Notes: generated from the letters alone by a model not told the origin. Shown: positions 16,816 to 27,615, numbered from the stretch's first letter. The stretch: DNA of 64,000 nucleotides from Prolixibacteraceae bacterium (GCA_019856515.1 CP082230.1:248001-312000); one strand, 5' to 3'. A program made the numbers and translations.

Positions 16816-17427
16816 ATGGACAATAAACTTCAACATCTGACGGATAAGTTATATCAAGAAGGTGTACAAAAGGGGAAGGAGGCTGCAGATGAAGTTCTTT
16901 CTAATGCAAAGAAAGAAGCAGCCGATGTTATCAATGCAGCAAAGAAAGAAGCTGCTGATATTGTAGCTAAGGCCCAGAAACAAGCTGCAGACTTAAAAGA
17001 GACTACGATCTCTGATTTACGAATGGCATCGAATCAAGCCAAAGAACGTCTTAAGTCGGAAATTATTTCCCTTATAGATGGTAAAGTCGTATCAGAGCCA
17101 GTTACTTCTTCTATGATGGATGTATCCTTTGTACAAAAGGTGATCGAATCATTAATTCTAAATTGGTCTTCTAGTGATAATCCAGAGATGGAGATACGTG
17201 TTCCAGAAGCGATGTTTACAGAGTTGGAGACAAAATTGTCTAGTGCAGTTAAAGACGCATTAGAGAAAGGTTTCTCTGTTAAACCAAGTGGAACATTAAC
17301 TAGTGGATTTGAGATGGCTCCTGCTTCAGGAGGATTTAAGATGCGTTTTACAGATTCTGATTTTGATGCTTATTTTCAAGAGCAGTTGCGCCCTAAGGTT
17401 GTTGAATTGTTATTTGAGAATAAATAA
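16816..17427 (+). CDS. ntpE: V/A-type ATP synthase subunit E (peripheral stalk)
   Basis: The 203 residues begin with a long alanine/lysine-rich coiled coil (about residues 5-90, with repeated KKEAADVINAAKKEAAD heptads) and end in a globular alpha/beta domain (about 100-200), as in V/A-ATPase subunit E. This subunit forms the peripheral stalk linking the catalytic head to subunit I. It is the first gene of a seven-gene operon; DUF2764 follows 14 bases later with a GGAGG ribosome-binding site. No partner subunit G/H gene is seen. Confidence 0.9.
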   Translation: MDNKLQHLTDKLYQEGVQKGKEAADEVLSNAKKEAADVINAAKKEAADIVAKAQKQAADLKETTISDLRMASNQAKERLKSEIISLIDGKVVSEPVTSSMMDVSFVQKVIESLILNWSSSDNPEMEIRVPEAMFTELETKLSSAVKDALEKGFSVKPSGTLTSGFEMAPASGGFKMRFTDSDFDAYFQEQLRPKVVELLFENK

Positions 17428-17441
17428 TTGAGGAGGATATC

Positions 17442-18293
17442 ATGAGCAATTATTACAGTTTCGTAGCAGGATTGCCAGAGATACAACTTCAAGATGCAAA
17501 AGCGTATCATACCACATCTTCTATAAAAGAGTTGCTTTCAGAGACCGTCAATGAGAAAGACTGGAATCTATTGGCTTACTACTATGGAAAGTTCGATAAC
17601 CAAAACTTATTAGTTAGTTTAGGTGCTGTGGAAGGGTCGTGGGATCATCGAGGAAATTATAGTGAAGAGGAGGTCAAAGAGATGTTAACGGCATTTCAAG
17701 AAGAAGAGGATCCTCGCCACATTAATATTCCTAGTTGGTTTCGTCGATTTATTCCCGCATATCAAACGAATGACACACTGTTTCCAAATATGTCATGGGA
17801 AGATCAATTGACGACGGTTTATTATGAAGCCGGAATAGATTGTTCTAACGGATATATTGCTGAATGGTTTAAGTTTCAGTATAGTGTTCGTAATATTATG
17901 ACAGCTATTCAATGTCGTAAATTTGAATTGGATCGAACTATTTATGTGTTAGGAGAAGATGAGTTTTCATTGAAACTGAAGACAAGTAACGCTAAAGATT
18001 TTGGTGTCACCGTGGAGTTTCCGTATGTTTCTCAAGTCATGAAAGTGATGGAGATGCCAAATTTCTATGATAGAGAGAAAGCATTGGATGCGTTGTATTG
18101 GAACTATATAGAGGAGAATACATTCTTTTTCTATTTTAGTTTAGAGAGGATCTTTGGATATCTTATACAGCTTGAAATGATCGAAAGATGGAGCGGGCTG
18201 AATGAGGAAGAGGGTATGGTAGTATTTAGAGAGTTTGTTAACCAGTTAAAGTCATCTTTCCGTTTTGAAGATGAGTTTTCATTAAAACGCTAA
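17442..18293 (+). CDS. DUF2764 family protein of the V/A-ATPase operon
   Basis: The 283-residue protein starts with MSNYYSFVAGLPEIQL, the signature of DUF2764. This family occurs almost only inside V/A-ATPase operons of Bacteroidota, Chlamydiota and spirochaetes. It is mostly helical with no membrane segment. It occupies the position where subunit C lies in other V/A-type operons, so a central-stalk or C-like role is an attractive inference, not shown. An AGGAGG ribosome-binding site precedes the ATG. Subunit A follows 8 bases after the stop. Confidence 0.88.
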   Translation: MSNYYSFVAGLPEIQLQDAKAYHTTSSIKELLSETVNEKDWNLLAYYYGKFDNQNLLVSLGAVEGSWDHRGNYSEEEVKEMLTAFQEEEDPRHINIPSWFRRFIPAYQTNDTLFPNMSWEDQLTTVYYEAGIDCSNGYIAEWFKFQYSVRNIMTAIQCRKFELDRTIYVLGEDEFSLKLKTSNAKDFGVTVEFPYVSQVMKVMEMPNFYDREKALDALYWNYIEENTFFFYFSLERIFGYLIQLEMIERWSGLNEEEGMVVFREFVNQLKSSFRFEDEFSLKR

Positions 18294-18301
18294 TATTAAG
18301 C

Positions 18302-20059
18302 ATGTCAACAAAAGGTATAGTAAGAGGTATTATTGCCAACTTAGTTACAGTGGAGGCTGATGGTCCTGTTTCGCAGAACGAGATATGCTACCTAGAAACC
18401 GCTGGCACCAAGCTGATGGCTGAGGTGATTAAAGTAACTGGCAAGAATGCTTATGTCCAGGTTTTTGAGAGTACACGAGGGCTGAAGATTAACGATAAGG
18501 TGAACTTTGATGGTCACATGTTGGAGGTAACTTTGGGCCCAGGTATTCTATCAAAGAATTATGATGGACTACAGAATGATTTAGATAAGATGGATGGGGT
18601 ATTTCTTCAAAGAGGAGATTATACTTATCCTTTAGATAACGATAAATTATGGGACTTTAAGCCTATTGCAAAAGTAGGTGACAGTGTTCAAGCTGCTACA
18701 TGGCTTGGTGAGGTCGATGAAAATGGTCAGCCTCATAAGATCATGGTTCCATTTGTTATGAACGGTAGCTTTACGGTGAAGACTTTGGTTGACGCTGGAC
18801 AGTATAGTATTCATGACACCATTGCTGAGCTTGAGGATGAACAGGGTAAACTACATAAGGTTACTATGGTTCAGAAGTGGCCTGTGAAAAAACCTATTAA
18901 AGGTTATAAAGAGAAACCACGTCCTTTTAAACTTCTAGAGACAGGTGTTCGTACTATTGATACGATTAATCCTATTGTAGAGGGGGGTACTGGATTTATT
19001 CCTGGTCCTTTCGGTACTGGAAAGACCGTATTACAGCATGCTATTTCAAAGCAGGCAGAGGCCGATATCGTAATTATCGCGGCTTGTGGTGAGCGTGCAA
19101 ATGAGGTGGTAGAGATCTTTACCGAGTTTCCTGAGTTGGATGATCCACATACAGGACGTAAATTGATGGAGCGTACTACCATTATTGCGAATACTTCAAA
19201 TATGCCAGTGGCATCGCGTGAAGCTTCGGTATATACCGCAATGACTATTGCTGAATATTATCGTTCGCAAGGATTACGTGTTCTTTTGATGGCCGATTCA
19301 ACTTCGCGTTGGGCACAAGCTTTAAGAGAGATGTCGAATAGATTGGAGGAACTTCCAGGACAGGATGCTTTCCCAATGGACCTTTCTGCTGTTATTGCGA
19401 ACTTTTATGCTCGTGCTGGGTATGTTTATTTGAACAATGGAGCCGTAGGATCGATTACGTTCATCGGAACAGTATCTCCAGCAGGGGGTAACTTGAAAGA
19501 GCCAGTAACAGAGTCGACAAAGAAAGCCGCACGTTGTTTCTATGCACTTCAACAGAGTCGTGCAGATAGTAAACGATATCCTGCTGTAAATCCAATTGAT
19601 TCGTATTCGAAGTATCTTGAGTATCCTGAATTTGAGGCATATATTCAAGATCGTATTGGCGACAATTGGATTCCAATGATCAACGAGGTTAAAACAATTC
19701 TTCAGAGAGGTCTTGAGGTGAGTGAGCAGATCAATATTCTTGGTGATGATGGTGTACCAGTTGATTATCATGTGACATTTATGAAGTCTGAGATGATCGA
19801 TTTCGTTATATTACAACAGGATGCTTTCGATGCTATTGATATGATGACTCCTATTGTACGTCAAGAATATATGTTGAACTTGGTGATGAGGATTGTTCAT
19901 ACTGACTTTAAATTTGACTCTTTTACAGAAGTGTCAGTTTACTTCAAGCGTTTGATTAATAAGATGCGTCAGATGAATTACTCTGAATTCGAAACGGATA
20001 AGTTTAAAGATCTTGAAAAGGAGTTATTTGATCTTGTTGCTGAGAGAGCTGTATTGTAG
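18302..20059 (+). CDS. ntpA: V/A-type ATP synthase catalytic subunit A
   Basis: The 585-residue catalytic subunit has an N-terminal barrel domain, the A-type non-homologous insert (about 115-190), the P-loop GPFGTGKT at 235-242, ACGERANEVVE (catalytic Glu region), LMADSTSRWAQALRE and the PAGGNLKEPVT segment. Length and motif order are standard. ATP hydrolysis or synthesis takes place at its interface with subunit B. It lies between DUF2764 and subunit B with short gaps, in one transcription unit. Confidence 0.98.
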   Translation: MSTKGIVRGIIANLVTVEADGPVSQNEICYLETAGTKLMAEVIKVTGKNAYVQVFESTRGLKINDKVNFDGHMLEVTLGPGILSKNYDGLQNDLDKMDGVFLQRGDYTYPLDNDKLWDFKPIAKVGDSVQAATWLGEVDENGQPHKIMVPFVMNGSFTVKTLVDAGQYSIHDTIAELEDEQGKLHKVTMVQKWPVKKPIKGYKEKPRPFKLLETGVRTIDTINPIVEGGTGFIPGPFGTGKTVLQHAISKQAEADIVIIAACGERANEVVEIFTEFPELDDPHTGRKLMERTTIIANTSNMPVASREASVYTAMTIAEYYRSQGLRVLLMADSTSRWAQALREMSNRLEELPGQDAFPMDLSAVIANFYARAGYVYLNNGAVGSITFIGTVSPAGGNLKEPVTESTKKAARCFYALQQSRADSKRYPAVNPIDSYSKYLEYPEFEAYIQDRIGDNWIPMINEVKTILQRGLEVSEQINILGDDGVPVDYHVTFMKSEMIDFVILQQDAFDAIDMMTPIVRQEYMLNLVMRIVHTDFKFDSFTEVSVYFKRLINKMRQMNYSEFETDKFKDLEKELFDLVAERAVL

Positions 20060-20096
20060 TTCGTGACATGAGTTTTTAATCATAAAAAAGAGTGAA

Positions 20097-21419
20097 ATGG
20101 CAACAAAAGCTTTTCAAAAAATATATACAAAGATTACTGCGATAACCAAAGCAACGATCACTTTGAAGGCCCAAGCGGTTGGATATGATGAGTTGGCTAC
20201 GGTGGATGGGCGATTGGCCCAAGTGGTAAAAATGATGGGCGATGATGTGACTTTGCAGGTATTTGGTGGAACCGATGGTATTCCGACAAATGCTGAAGTT
20301 ACTTTCTTAGGTAAATCGCCGACATTGAAGGTAAGTGATCAATTGGCTGGTCGTTTCTTTAATGCTTTTGGTGATCCTATTGATGGAGGTCCTGCTATTG
20401 AAGGTAAAGAGGTGGCTATTGGAGGTCCTTCTGTGAATCCTGTACGAAGAAAGCAACCTTCAGAATTGATCGCAACAGGTATTGCAGGTATTGATTTGAA
20501 TAACACATTGGTTTCGGGGCAGAAGATTCCTTTCTTTGCTGATCCTGATCAACCTTTTAACCAAGTGATGGCAAATGTAGCTCTTAGAGCAGAAGCCGAT
20601 AAAATTATCTTGGGTGGAATGGGTTTGACAAATGATGATTATTTGTATTTCCGTAATGTATTTGAGAATGCAGGTGCATTAAATCGTATTATTTCGTTTG
20701 TTAATACTACGGAGAACCCTCCTGTAGAGCGTCTTTTAGTCCCAGATATGTCTTTGACAGCTGCAGAGTATTTTGCCGTTGAGAAGAATGAGAATGTGTT
20801 GGTGCTATTGACCGATATGACATTGTACGCTGATGCATTATCAATTGTGTCAAACCGTATGGATCAGATTCCTTCTAAGGATAGTATGCCAGGATCACTT
20901 TACTCAGATTTGGCGAAGATTTATGAGAAGGCAGTTCAGTTCCCTGAGGGTGGTTCAATTACCATTATTGCGGTAACAACATTAGCTGGTGGTGACATTA
21001 CTCATGCTATTCCAGATAATACGGGTTATATTACTGAGGGGCAGTTATTCTTGCGTAAAGATACTGATATTGGTAAAGTGATTGTCGATCCTTTCCGTTC
21101 ATTGTCTCGTTTGAAGCAGTTGGTGGCAGGTAAGAAGACGCGTGAAGATCACCCACAAGTGATGAATACCGCGGTTCGTCTGTTTGCTGATGCTGCCAAT
21201 GCAAAGACAAAGATGGAGAATGGGTTTGACCTAAGTGATTACGACGAGAGGACTTTGGCCTTTGCGAAAGAGTATTCGAATGATTTGCTTGCAATTGATG
21301 TGAATATAAATACCACTGAGATGCTAGATAAAGGCTGGGATCTATTCAGTCGTCACTTTACTCAGGATGAGGTGGCTATGAAGCAAGAGATGGTTGATAA
21401 ATACTGGCCAGAGGCTTAG
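20097..21419 (+). CDS. ntpB: V/A-type ATP synthase regulatory subunit B
   Basis: The 440-residue non-catalytic nucleotide-binding subunit shows the family segments AGRFFNAFGDPIDGGP, RKQPSELIATGIAGID, the degenerate P-loop region SGQKIPFF, LLTDMTLYADAL, SMPGSLYSDLAKIYE and TIIAVTTLAGGDITH. The absence of GxxxxGKT is normal for B. It lies 37 bases after subunit A. It alternates with A in the hexameric head. Confidence 0.97.
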   Translation: MATKAFQKIYTKITAITKATITLKAQAVGYDELATVDGRLAQVVKMMGDDVTLQVFGGTDGIPTNAEVTFLGKSPTLKVSDQLAGRFFNAFGDPIDGGPAIEGKEVAIGGPSVNPVRRKQPSELIATGIAGIDLNNTLVSGQKIPFFADPDQPFNQVMANVALRAEADKIILGGMGLTNDDYLYFRNVFENAGALNRIISFVNTTENPPVERLLVPDMSLTAAEYFAVEKNENVLVLLTDMTLYADALSIVSNRMDQIPSKDSMPGSLYSDLAKIYEKAVQFPEGGSITIIAVTTLAGGDITHAIPDNTGYITEGQLFLRKDTDIGKVIVDPFRSLSRLKQLVAGKKTREDHPQVMNTAVRLFADAANAKTKMENGFDLSDYDERTLAFAKEYSNDLLAIDVNINTTEMLDKGWDLFSRHFTQDEVAMKQEMVDKYWPEA

Positions 21420-21461
21420 GAGTGATATTTCATCGGTTGTTTACCTTAAAAACAGAACATT

Positions 21462-22067
21462 GTGGCTATAAATTTTCAATATAATAAAACTTCGCTCCAG
21501 AAGTTAGAGAAGGACCTTAAGGTTCGTGAGCGTGCATTGCCTACGATCAAGAGTAAGGAGTCGGCTCTACGTGTGGAGGTGAAGAAGGCCAAAGATGAGG
21601 TGAAACGACTTGACTTACAGTTAGAGACTGCCATGAGATCGTACGATAGTATGGTGGCACTGTGGGGAGAGTTTGATACGTCACTGATTCGTGTTCGCGA
21701 TGTTCGAATGTCGGTAAAAAAGATTGCAGGGGTTATGACTCCTGTCTTGGATGGGGTGGATTTTGAAATCACACCATTTAGCCTATTCAGTACTCCATTG
21801 TGGTTCTTAGATGGTATGGAATTAATAAAAGAGTTAGCAAAAGTGGGTATCGAGCGAGAATTTTTTGCTCGTAAGATGGGACTGCTTGAGTATGCTCGTA
21901 AAAAGACTACGCAGAAGGTGAATCTTTTTGAGAAGGTTCAGATACCTGGTTATGCGGATGCCATTCGTAAGATTAAGCGTTTTATGGAGGATGAAGAAAA
22001 TCTTTCAAAGTCGGCACAGAAAATCGTGAAGTCGCGTCAACAAAATATAGAGGAGGAAACGTTATGA
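21462..22067 (+). CDS. ntpD: V/A-type ATP synthase subunit D (central rotor stalk)
   Basis: The 201-residue, highly charged helical protein has long N-terminal (about 3-75) and C-terminal (about 130-195) helices that would form the antiparallel coiled coil of the rotor shaft. It includes the typical KYNKTSL-like start and a late RKIKRFMEDEEN segment. Translation begins at GTG 21462. Its stop codon overlaps the start of subunit I as ATGA (22064-22067), implying coupled translation. No separate subunit F gene is present. Confidence 0.92.
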   Translation: MAINFQYNKTSLQKLEKDLKVRERALPTIKSKESALRVEVKKAKDEVKRLDLQLETAMRSYDSMVALWGEFDTSLIRVRDVRMSVKKIAGVMTPVLDGVDFEITPFSLFSTPLWFLDGMELIKELAKVGIEREFFARKMGLLEYARKKTTQKVNLFEKVQIPGYADAIRKIKRFMEDEENLSKSAQKIVKSRQQNIEEETL

Positions 22068-23902
22068 TTGTAAAGATGAAGAAATTTTCCTTCCTTCTTT
22101 TTCATAAAGAGTATGAATCATTTTTAGAACAATTACGTTCTATTGGATTGATTCATGTGAATGAGAAAGAGGGTGGAGTAGAAGATCCACAATTTGACGA
22201 AACAATCCAAGAGTTGTCGCGGGTAGATGCCTTAGTAAAGGAGTTTGTAAAACTCAACGGAGATAAAAATACGCTAGAGGATTCGGCTGGCGTACAGAAA
22301 TATGAGAGTGTAGATACAGTTCTTGAAGCTTATAATAAGCTTGTTGAAGAACGTGATACACTAGTGGCAAGACAACAACAAGTAGAGAAGTTCAAAGAGG
22401 TTTGGTTGCCATGGGGAGATTTTGATATCTCGAAATTAGAGAAGTTAAAAGATGCAGGTTGGAACCTTGAGTTCTACTCTTGTAATTCACGTGATTGGAA
22501 TGATGAATGGGATGATAAATATGACATTCTTAACGTTGCTCAAATTGGTGTGAATCGATATTTTGTTGTGATTTCTTCTGCTGAGGATACCGTAAGTATT
22601 GAGGCAGATAAAGTTGAACTACCTGAGATCTCTTTTAGTGAATCGAATAGAGAAGCAGATATAGTAAAAGACAAAATAGCTTTAATTGAAGAACAGTTGG
22701 TTCGTCTTACAAAGGTAGGATTACCATTGCTTGAAGATTATCAATTGGAGATACAAGATCGTGTTGATTTTGCTAAAGTACGCTTGAATGGAGATAAGAT
22801 GGCGGAGAACCATGTCTATCTACTCGAAGGATTTGTTCCTGAAGAGAAAGCGGATGAGATAAGAGCGTTCTTGGAGAAAGAGAGAGTTTATTATGAGGAG
22901 AGTGCTCCCTCTTATGAGGAAAAAGTTCCTGTATTGTTAAAGAACAATCGTTTTGTGCGTATGTTTGAGATGATCGGAGACCTCTACTCTTTGCCTAAAT
23001 ATGGGGAGTTAGATTTGACACCATATTTTGCACCATTTTATTTATTGTTCTTTGGTTTCTGTTTGGGAGATGCAGGTTATGGATTGTTATTAATGATTCT
23101 TGGTTTTGTATTTACTCCTAAAACTACTGGTGCAACCAAGAGTGCAATGCAACTATGTAAGTGGCTTGGAGCTTCGACGATTCTATTTGGATTGATAGGG
23201 GGTACTTTTTTTGGTATTAACCTTTATGATGAAGGCTGGGGATTCTATGGTAATTTGAGTCAGATGCTGAAAGCGCAAGGGAAGACCATGAATGATCACC
23301 TGTTTAACTTGGCTTTGATTTTTGGAGCCATTCAGGTTATTTTTGGAATGGTACTGAAAGCCGTGAATGAAGCCAAACAGTTTGGAGTTCGTTATGCTGT
23401 TGGAACAATTGGATGGATTACTCTTTTTGTTGGATTAGTTCTATCTTACTTCCTTCCATCCTTTGGCGTTTCCGAAGGATTCGTGTCGATTTTCAGATAT
23501 GTAGTGGTTGGATTTTGGGCATTGGTTTCTCTGTTCTTTAGTAATCCAGATCGTTCTATTTTTGCGAATGTAGGTGCAGGAGTGTGGGATAGTTATAATA
23601 TGGCAACAGGAGTGATGGGAGATATTCTCTCTTATATCCGTCTGTTTGCATTGGGTATCTCGTCTTCAATTTTAGGATTTGTATTTAATAATCTGGCAGT
23701 TCAGTTTGCACCAGAGAATATAGTAGGCAAGATCATTGTGATGACAATAATTCTTATAATTGGTCACGGATTGAACTTGTTTATGGGGGTATTAGGGTCA
23801 TTTGTTCACCCTGTACGTCTGACATTTGTGGAGTTCTATAAGAACTCTGGTTTTACAGGAGGTGGGATAAGATATAACCCTTTCCGTAAAAGAGTAAAGT
23901 AA
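22064..23902 (+). CDS. ntpI: V/A-type ATP synthase membrane subunit I (a-subunit homologue)
   Basis: The 612-residue protein has a cytosolic, coiled-coil-rich N-terminal half (about 1-300) that contacts the peripheral stalk and a C-terminal half with about seven to eight transmembrane helices. GDILSYIRLFALGISSSILG contains the essential channel arginine (Arg526), and a final helix is followed by SFVHPVRLTFVEFYKNSGF. It provides the ion half-channels against the K ring. The 4-base overlap with subunit D and the GAGGAGG site upstream support this start. Confidence 0.96.
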   Translation: MIVKMKKFSFLLFHKEYESFLEQLRSIGLIHVNEKEGGVEDPQFDETIQELSRVDALVKEFVKLNGDKNTLEDSAGVQKYESVDTVLEAYNKLVEERDTLVARQQQVEKFKEVWLPWGDFDISKLEKLKDAGWNLEFYSCNSRDWNDEWDDKYDILNVAQIGVNRYFVVISSAEDTVSIEADKVELPEISFSESNREADIVKDKIALIEEQLVRLTKVGLPLLEDYQLEIQDRVDFAKVRLNGDKMAENHVYLLEGFVPEEKADEIRAFLEKERVYYEESAPSYEEKVPVLLKNNRFVRMFEMIGDLYSLPKYGELDLTPYFAPFYLLFFGFCLGDAGYGLLLMILGFVFTPKTTGATKSAMQLCKWLGASTILFGLIGGTFFGINLYDEGWGFYGNLSQMLKAQGKTMNDHLFNLALIFGAIQVIFGMVLKAVNEAKQFGVRYAVGTIGWITLFVGLVLSYFLPSFGVSEGFVSIFRYVVVGFWALVSLFFSNPDRSIFANVGAGVWDSYNMATGVMGDILSYIRLFALGISSSILGFVFNNLAVQFAPENIVGKIIVMTIILIIGHGLNLFMGVLGSFVHPVRLTFVEFYKNSGFTGGGIRYNPFRKRVK

Positions 23903-23936
23903 CGTTTGAAATAAGAAAATAAAAAATAATTCATAA

Positions 23937-24410
<474 letters not shown>

Positions 24411-24438
24411 ACTTCTATAGATTGTCAAATTTATCGAA

Positions 24439-24478
24439 GGGTGCTACATCTGTAATAATGGTGTGGCACTCTTTTTTT
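24439..24478 (+). terminator. Rho-independent terminator of the V/A-ATPase operon
   Basis: GGGTGCTACA at 24439-24448 pairs with TGTGGCACTC at 24462-24471 (two wobble pairs), followed by seven T residues. It is 29 bases after the subunit K stop. Confidence 0.9.
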
Positions 24479-24565
24479 GTATTCCATTCAGTGTTAGGGG
24501 TATTCGGAGTGTAATAGAGTGTAAAAATGCCAATGAAGCATGTTGATCATTGGCATTTGTTTAAC

Positions 24566-26134
24566 CTAGTTGGACTTCATGTAATTGGAAAGAAGGTCGG
24601 GATACTGTAGATCGTAATCTTTTACTTTTTGACGCTTCATTTCTAATACGATCTTTAATGAATCGATTGTTTTACGATAATTGGCGTTACGGTATTGATT
24701 ATTTATTTCGTGAGGATCATTCTTAAGATCGTAGAATTCCCAAGCAGGTTTGCTATTTGGATGGCCAAAGCTATGGGTGTCTAAGTTCATTCCATAGTAG
24801 TAGATTAGTTTGTAGTTAGGAGTACGAATTCCAAAATGAGCAGGTGTCATGTCACGATGCATCCAATAGCGATAGTATAAGAGATTCTCCCAGTCTGTAT
24901 TTTCATCTTTTAAAACAGGAAGGAAACTTTTTCCTTGCATACGACTAGGTGTATTAATACCACACATATCTAGAATTGTTGGAGCAAAATCTACATTTGA
25001 GATGATGTGGTTTCGTTTCTGATCATGTGATAGTTCTTTTGGCCATTTTATCATGAAGGGCATACGAATGCCTTCCTCAAAGAACCATCTTTTATCAAGG
25101 TATTCGTGCTCTCCTAGAAACATGCCTTGGTCGGAAGTGTAAATGATAATTGTATTCTCTGTCAAGTTGTTTTGATCGAGATAATCTAATATTTTTCCAA
25201 CCCCTTCATCTACTGATGCAACACACCGTAGATAATCTTTAAGATATTTCTGATAGGTTGCTTTGATCATATCATGTTCAGATAATCCTTCAATATCTAA
25301 TGCTCCAGTTGGCCACTCCGTGTAATTATGAACGCTTGATATCTTTATTTGTCCTGACATTCGTTGAGCCAAACGATGGAGATCATTTTGTTTTACAATT
25401 GTCTCTTTTGCTCGATGTGTTTTGTCTTCGAAAAGGGATGGAGGTTCGGGTAGGGTAATACCCTTAAAAAGAGATCTATATTTGGGATGGTATTCCCATA
25501 ATGCGTGTGGCGCTTTTTGATGGACCATGAGCATGAATGGACTCTCTGTGTCTCTGTTTTTTAACCATTTTAAAGAAAGATTCGTAATAATATCGGTTAC
25601 GTAGCCTTTTTGTTTGACCATCTTACGATCCTCATAGGAGGTATCTTTATCATATCCTTTTACTTTAAATTCAGGATCGAAATAGTGACCTTGACTAGGT
25701 AGTACTTGCCATTGATCAAATCCAGTTGGTTCGCTATGTAGATGCCATTTCCCAAATATAGCAGTTTGGTAACCATTTTTTTGCATGATCTGTGCGAGGT
25801 GATCTTCTTTAGGATAGAAATGATCCTTTAACGTTCGTACATTATTGATATGATTGTATTGACCTGTGAGGAGTGTTGCTCTACTTGGTGTACAGATAGC
25901 ATTGGTTGAAAAACAGTGGTTTAATAAAACACCTTCATTTGCAATGCGATCAATGTTTGGGGTTGGTGCTACTGAGGCTAAATGAGAACCATATGCTGAG
26001 ATAGCATTGGTGGCATGATCATCTGCCATGATTACAATGATATTGGGTTGTGGTTGCTTACGATTCTTCGTGCATGACATTGAAAAACACGCAATAGCTG
26101 TTAATAGAAACGAATTTAGCTTCTTTGTGGCCAT
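24566..26134 (-). CDS. Family S1 sulfatase lipoprotein (N-acetylglucosamine-6-sulfatase-like)
   Basis: The 522-residue lipoprotein (lipobox ending at Cys21) belongs to the formylglycine sulfatases. It has NIIVIMADDH (metal-binding Asp38-Asp39) and the CTPSR activation motif with Cys81, which is converted to formylglycine. FGKWHLH and the late TSDQGMFLGEHEYLDKRWF segment also fit. The overall pattern is closest to GlcNAc-6-sulfatase/heparan-sulfatase-type subfamilies, a subfamily guess. It would desulfate oligosaccharides from glycosaminoglycans, probably in the periplasm. It is the last gene of an operon with a second sulfatase and GH88. Confidence 0.9.
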   Translation of the reverse strand: MATKKLNSFLLTAIACFSMSCTKNRKQPQPNIIVIMADDHATNAISAYGSHLASVAPTPNIDRIANEGVLLNHCFSTNAICTPSRATLLTGQYNHINNVRTLKDHFYPKEDHLAQIMQKNGYQTAIFGKWHLHSEPTGFDQWQVLPSQGHYFDPEFKVKGYDKDTSYEDRKMVKQKGYVTDIITNLSLKWLKNRDTESPFMLMVHQKAPHALWEYHPKYRSLFKGITLPEPPSLFEDKTHRAKETIVKQNDLHRLAQRMSGQIKISSVHNYTEWPTGALDIEGLSEHDMIKATYQKYLKDYLRCVASVDEGVGKILDYLDQNNLTENTIIIYTSDQGMFLGEHEYLDKRWFFEEGIRMPFMIKWPKELSHDQKRNHIISNVDFAPTILDMCGINTPSRMQGKSFLPVLKDENTDWENLLYYRYWMHRDMTPAHFGIRTPNYKLIYYYGMNLDTHSFGHPNSKPAWEFYDLKNDPHEINNQYRNANYRKTIDSLKIVLEMKRQKVKDYDLQYPDLLSNYMKSN

Positions 26135-26194
26135 GTTGTATGTGGTGTAAATCAGTTATGAGAATCCAAATTTCTCATAACTGATGAATGAAAA

Positions 26195-27610
26195 TTATTT
26201 GTTTACTATGCCTACAGGACGGTGGTTATTATCAATATCCTTTTGAAATAGTACTATTTGTTGGGTTAATTCTTTGACTAATTGAGGGTGTTTTGACGCA
26301 ACGTTTGTTGACTCCATAGGATCCTTATCTATATTATAGAGTGCAACTCCAGTATACCCACCAACGTTATCTTGTGTTCCTGGCATTCCATCTTTTCCTA
26401 CGGTACCTGGAATACGATAGTTATGGGCTTTGTGTAGTTTCCATTTTCCTTTACGAACAGCTTGAACATCTTTTTTATTGACAAAGAAGAAATAATTATA
26501 GGGTGTTTTAGCCCCTTTTTGTCCAGATAGTATAGGCCATATGTTTTTACCATCGATAGGGTTCATTCGAGGAAATTCCGCTTTGGTCATATGCATAATC
26601 GTTGGTAAGATATCCATTGCTGTAATCATTTGATCATTGACTATACCAGATGGTATCGTTCCTGGCATGGATACAATAAATGGAACTTTATGTCCTCCAC
26701 CATAGACTGTACCTTTCCCTTCTCTAAGGTCTCCAGCACTTCCAGCATGGTTACCGTATGTAAGCCAAGGTCCATTATCTGACGAGAACATAACAATTGT
26801 ATTTTTATCTATACCTAACTTCTCCAGTGTTGTGGTAATTTGTCCAACGGACCAATCTAGTTCCATTACAACATCACCGTATATGCCATTTCTAGATTTG
26901 CCTCTGAATTTATTGGACACACCAAGTGGTACATGTGGTTGTGAGTATGGTAGGTATAAGAAAAAAGGTTCTTCTTTATGCTTTTTGATAAACTCTACGG
27001 CTCTATTGGTAAAGTTGGTTGTCATCTGATTGACATCAGGGTTATATTCGATGACTTTTTCATTCTCGTATACGGGCAGAGGTGGGTAATCATGGTTTGG
27101 TTTAGGGTGAAAAGGCCACATGTCCATAGAGTATGGAATACCAAAGAATTCAGTAAAACCATGTTGGTTAGGCATAAATTCTAAATGATGTCCTAGATGC
27201 CATTTACCAAACATTCCTGTGTGATAACCATGTTGTTTTAGAAGGTCTGCAATAGTGATTTCATGACTACTCAATCCTTTATTGGAATTGTCATCTACGA
27301 CACTTTCTAATCCAACTCTTTGTGGATAACATCCTGTTAGTAATGCAGCTCTTGAGGGTGTACATGATGCTGCAGCAACATAAAATGAGGAGAATAGTGT
27401 TCCTCTATTTGCTAGTTTATCAAGATTGGGTGTTTCGTTTACTTTAGATCCATAGGCTGCAATGTCTCCATACCCCATATCATCTGCGAATAGAATAATG
27501 ATATTAGGATGAGAAGCCTCTTTCTCTGTTTTTTCACTTGAATATGAGAAGTAAGGAGCTGTGATTACAGCTCCTAGAAGTAATGATCTGGATATGGTGT
27601 TGGTTGTCAT
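26195..27610 (-). CDS. Family S1 sulfatase, arylsulfatase A / GALNS-like
   Basis: The 471-residue exported sulfatase has a short N-terminal hydrophobic signal, then NIIILFADDMGYGDIAAYGS (metal ligands Asp43-Asp44), ASCTPSRAALLTG (Cys83, formylglycine site), MFGKWHLGH and MFSSDNGPWLTYGNHAGS. The sequence is of the arylsulfatase-A/N-acetylgalactosamine-6-sulfatase kind, which fits desulfation of chondroitin or dermatan disaccharides; the exact position specificity cannot be read. It lies 5 bases downstream of GH88 and 60 bases upstream of the other sulfatase on the minus strand. Being a Cys-type sulfatase, it needs an anaerobic sulfatase-maturating enzyme encoded elsewhere. Confidence 0.92.
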   Translation of the reverse strand: MTTNTISRSLLLGAVITAPYFSYSSEKTEKEASHPNIIILFADDMGYGDIAAYGSKVNETPNLDKLANRGTLFSSFYVAAASCTPSRAALLTGCYPQRVGLESVVDDNSNKGLSSHEITIADLLKQHGYHTGMFGKWHLGHHLEFMPNQHGFTEFFGIPYSMDMWPFHPKPNHDYPPLPVYENEKVIEYNPDVNQMTTNFTNRAVEFIKKHKEEPFFLYLPYSQPHVPLGVSNKFRGKSRNGIYGDVVMELDWSVGQITTTLEKLGIDKNTIVMFSSDNGPWLTYGNHAGSAGDLREGKGTVYGGGHKVPFIVSMPGTIPSGIVNDQMITAMDILPTIMHMTKAEFPRMNPIDGKNIWPILSGQKGAKTPYNYFFFVNKKDVQAVRKGKWKLHKAHNYRIPGTVGKDGMPGTQDNVGGYTGVALYNIDKDPMESTNVASKHPQLVKELTQQIVLFQKDIDNNHRPVGIVNK

Positions 27611-27615
27611 TTTTT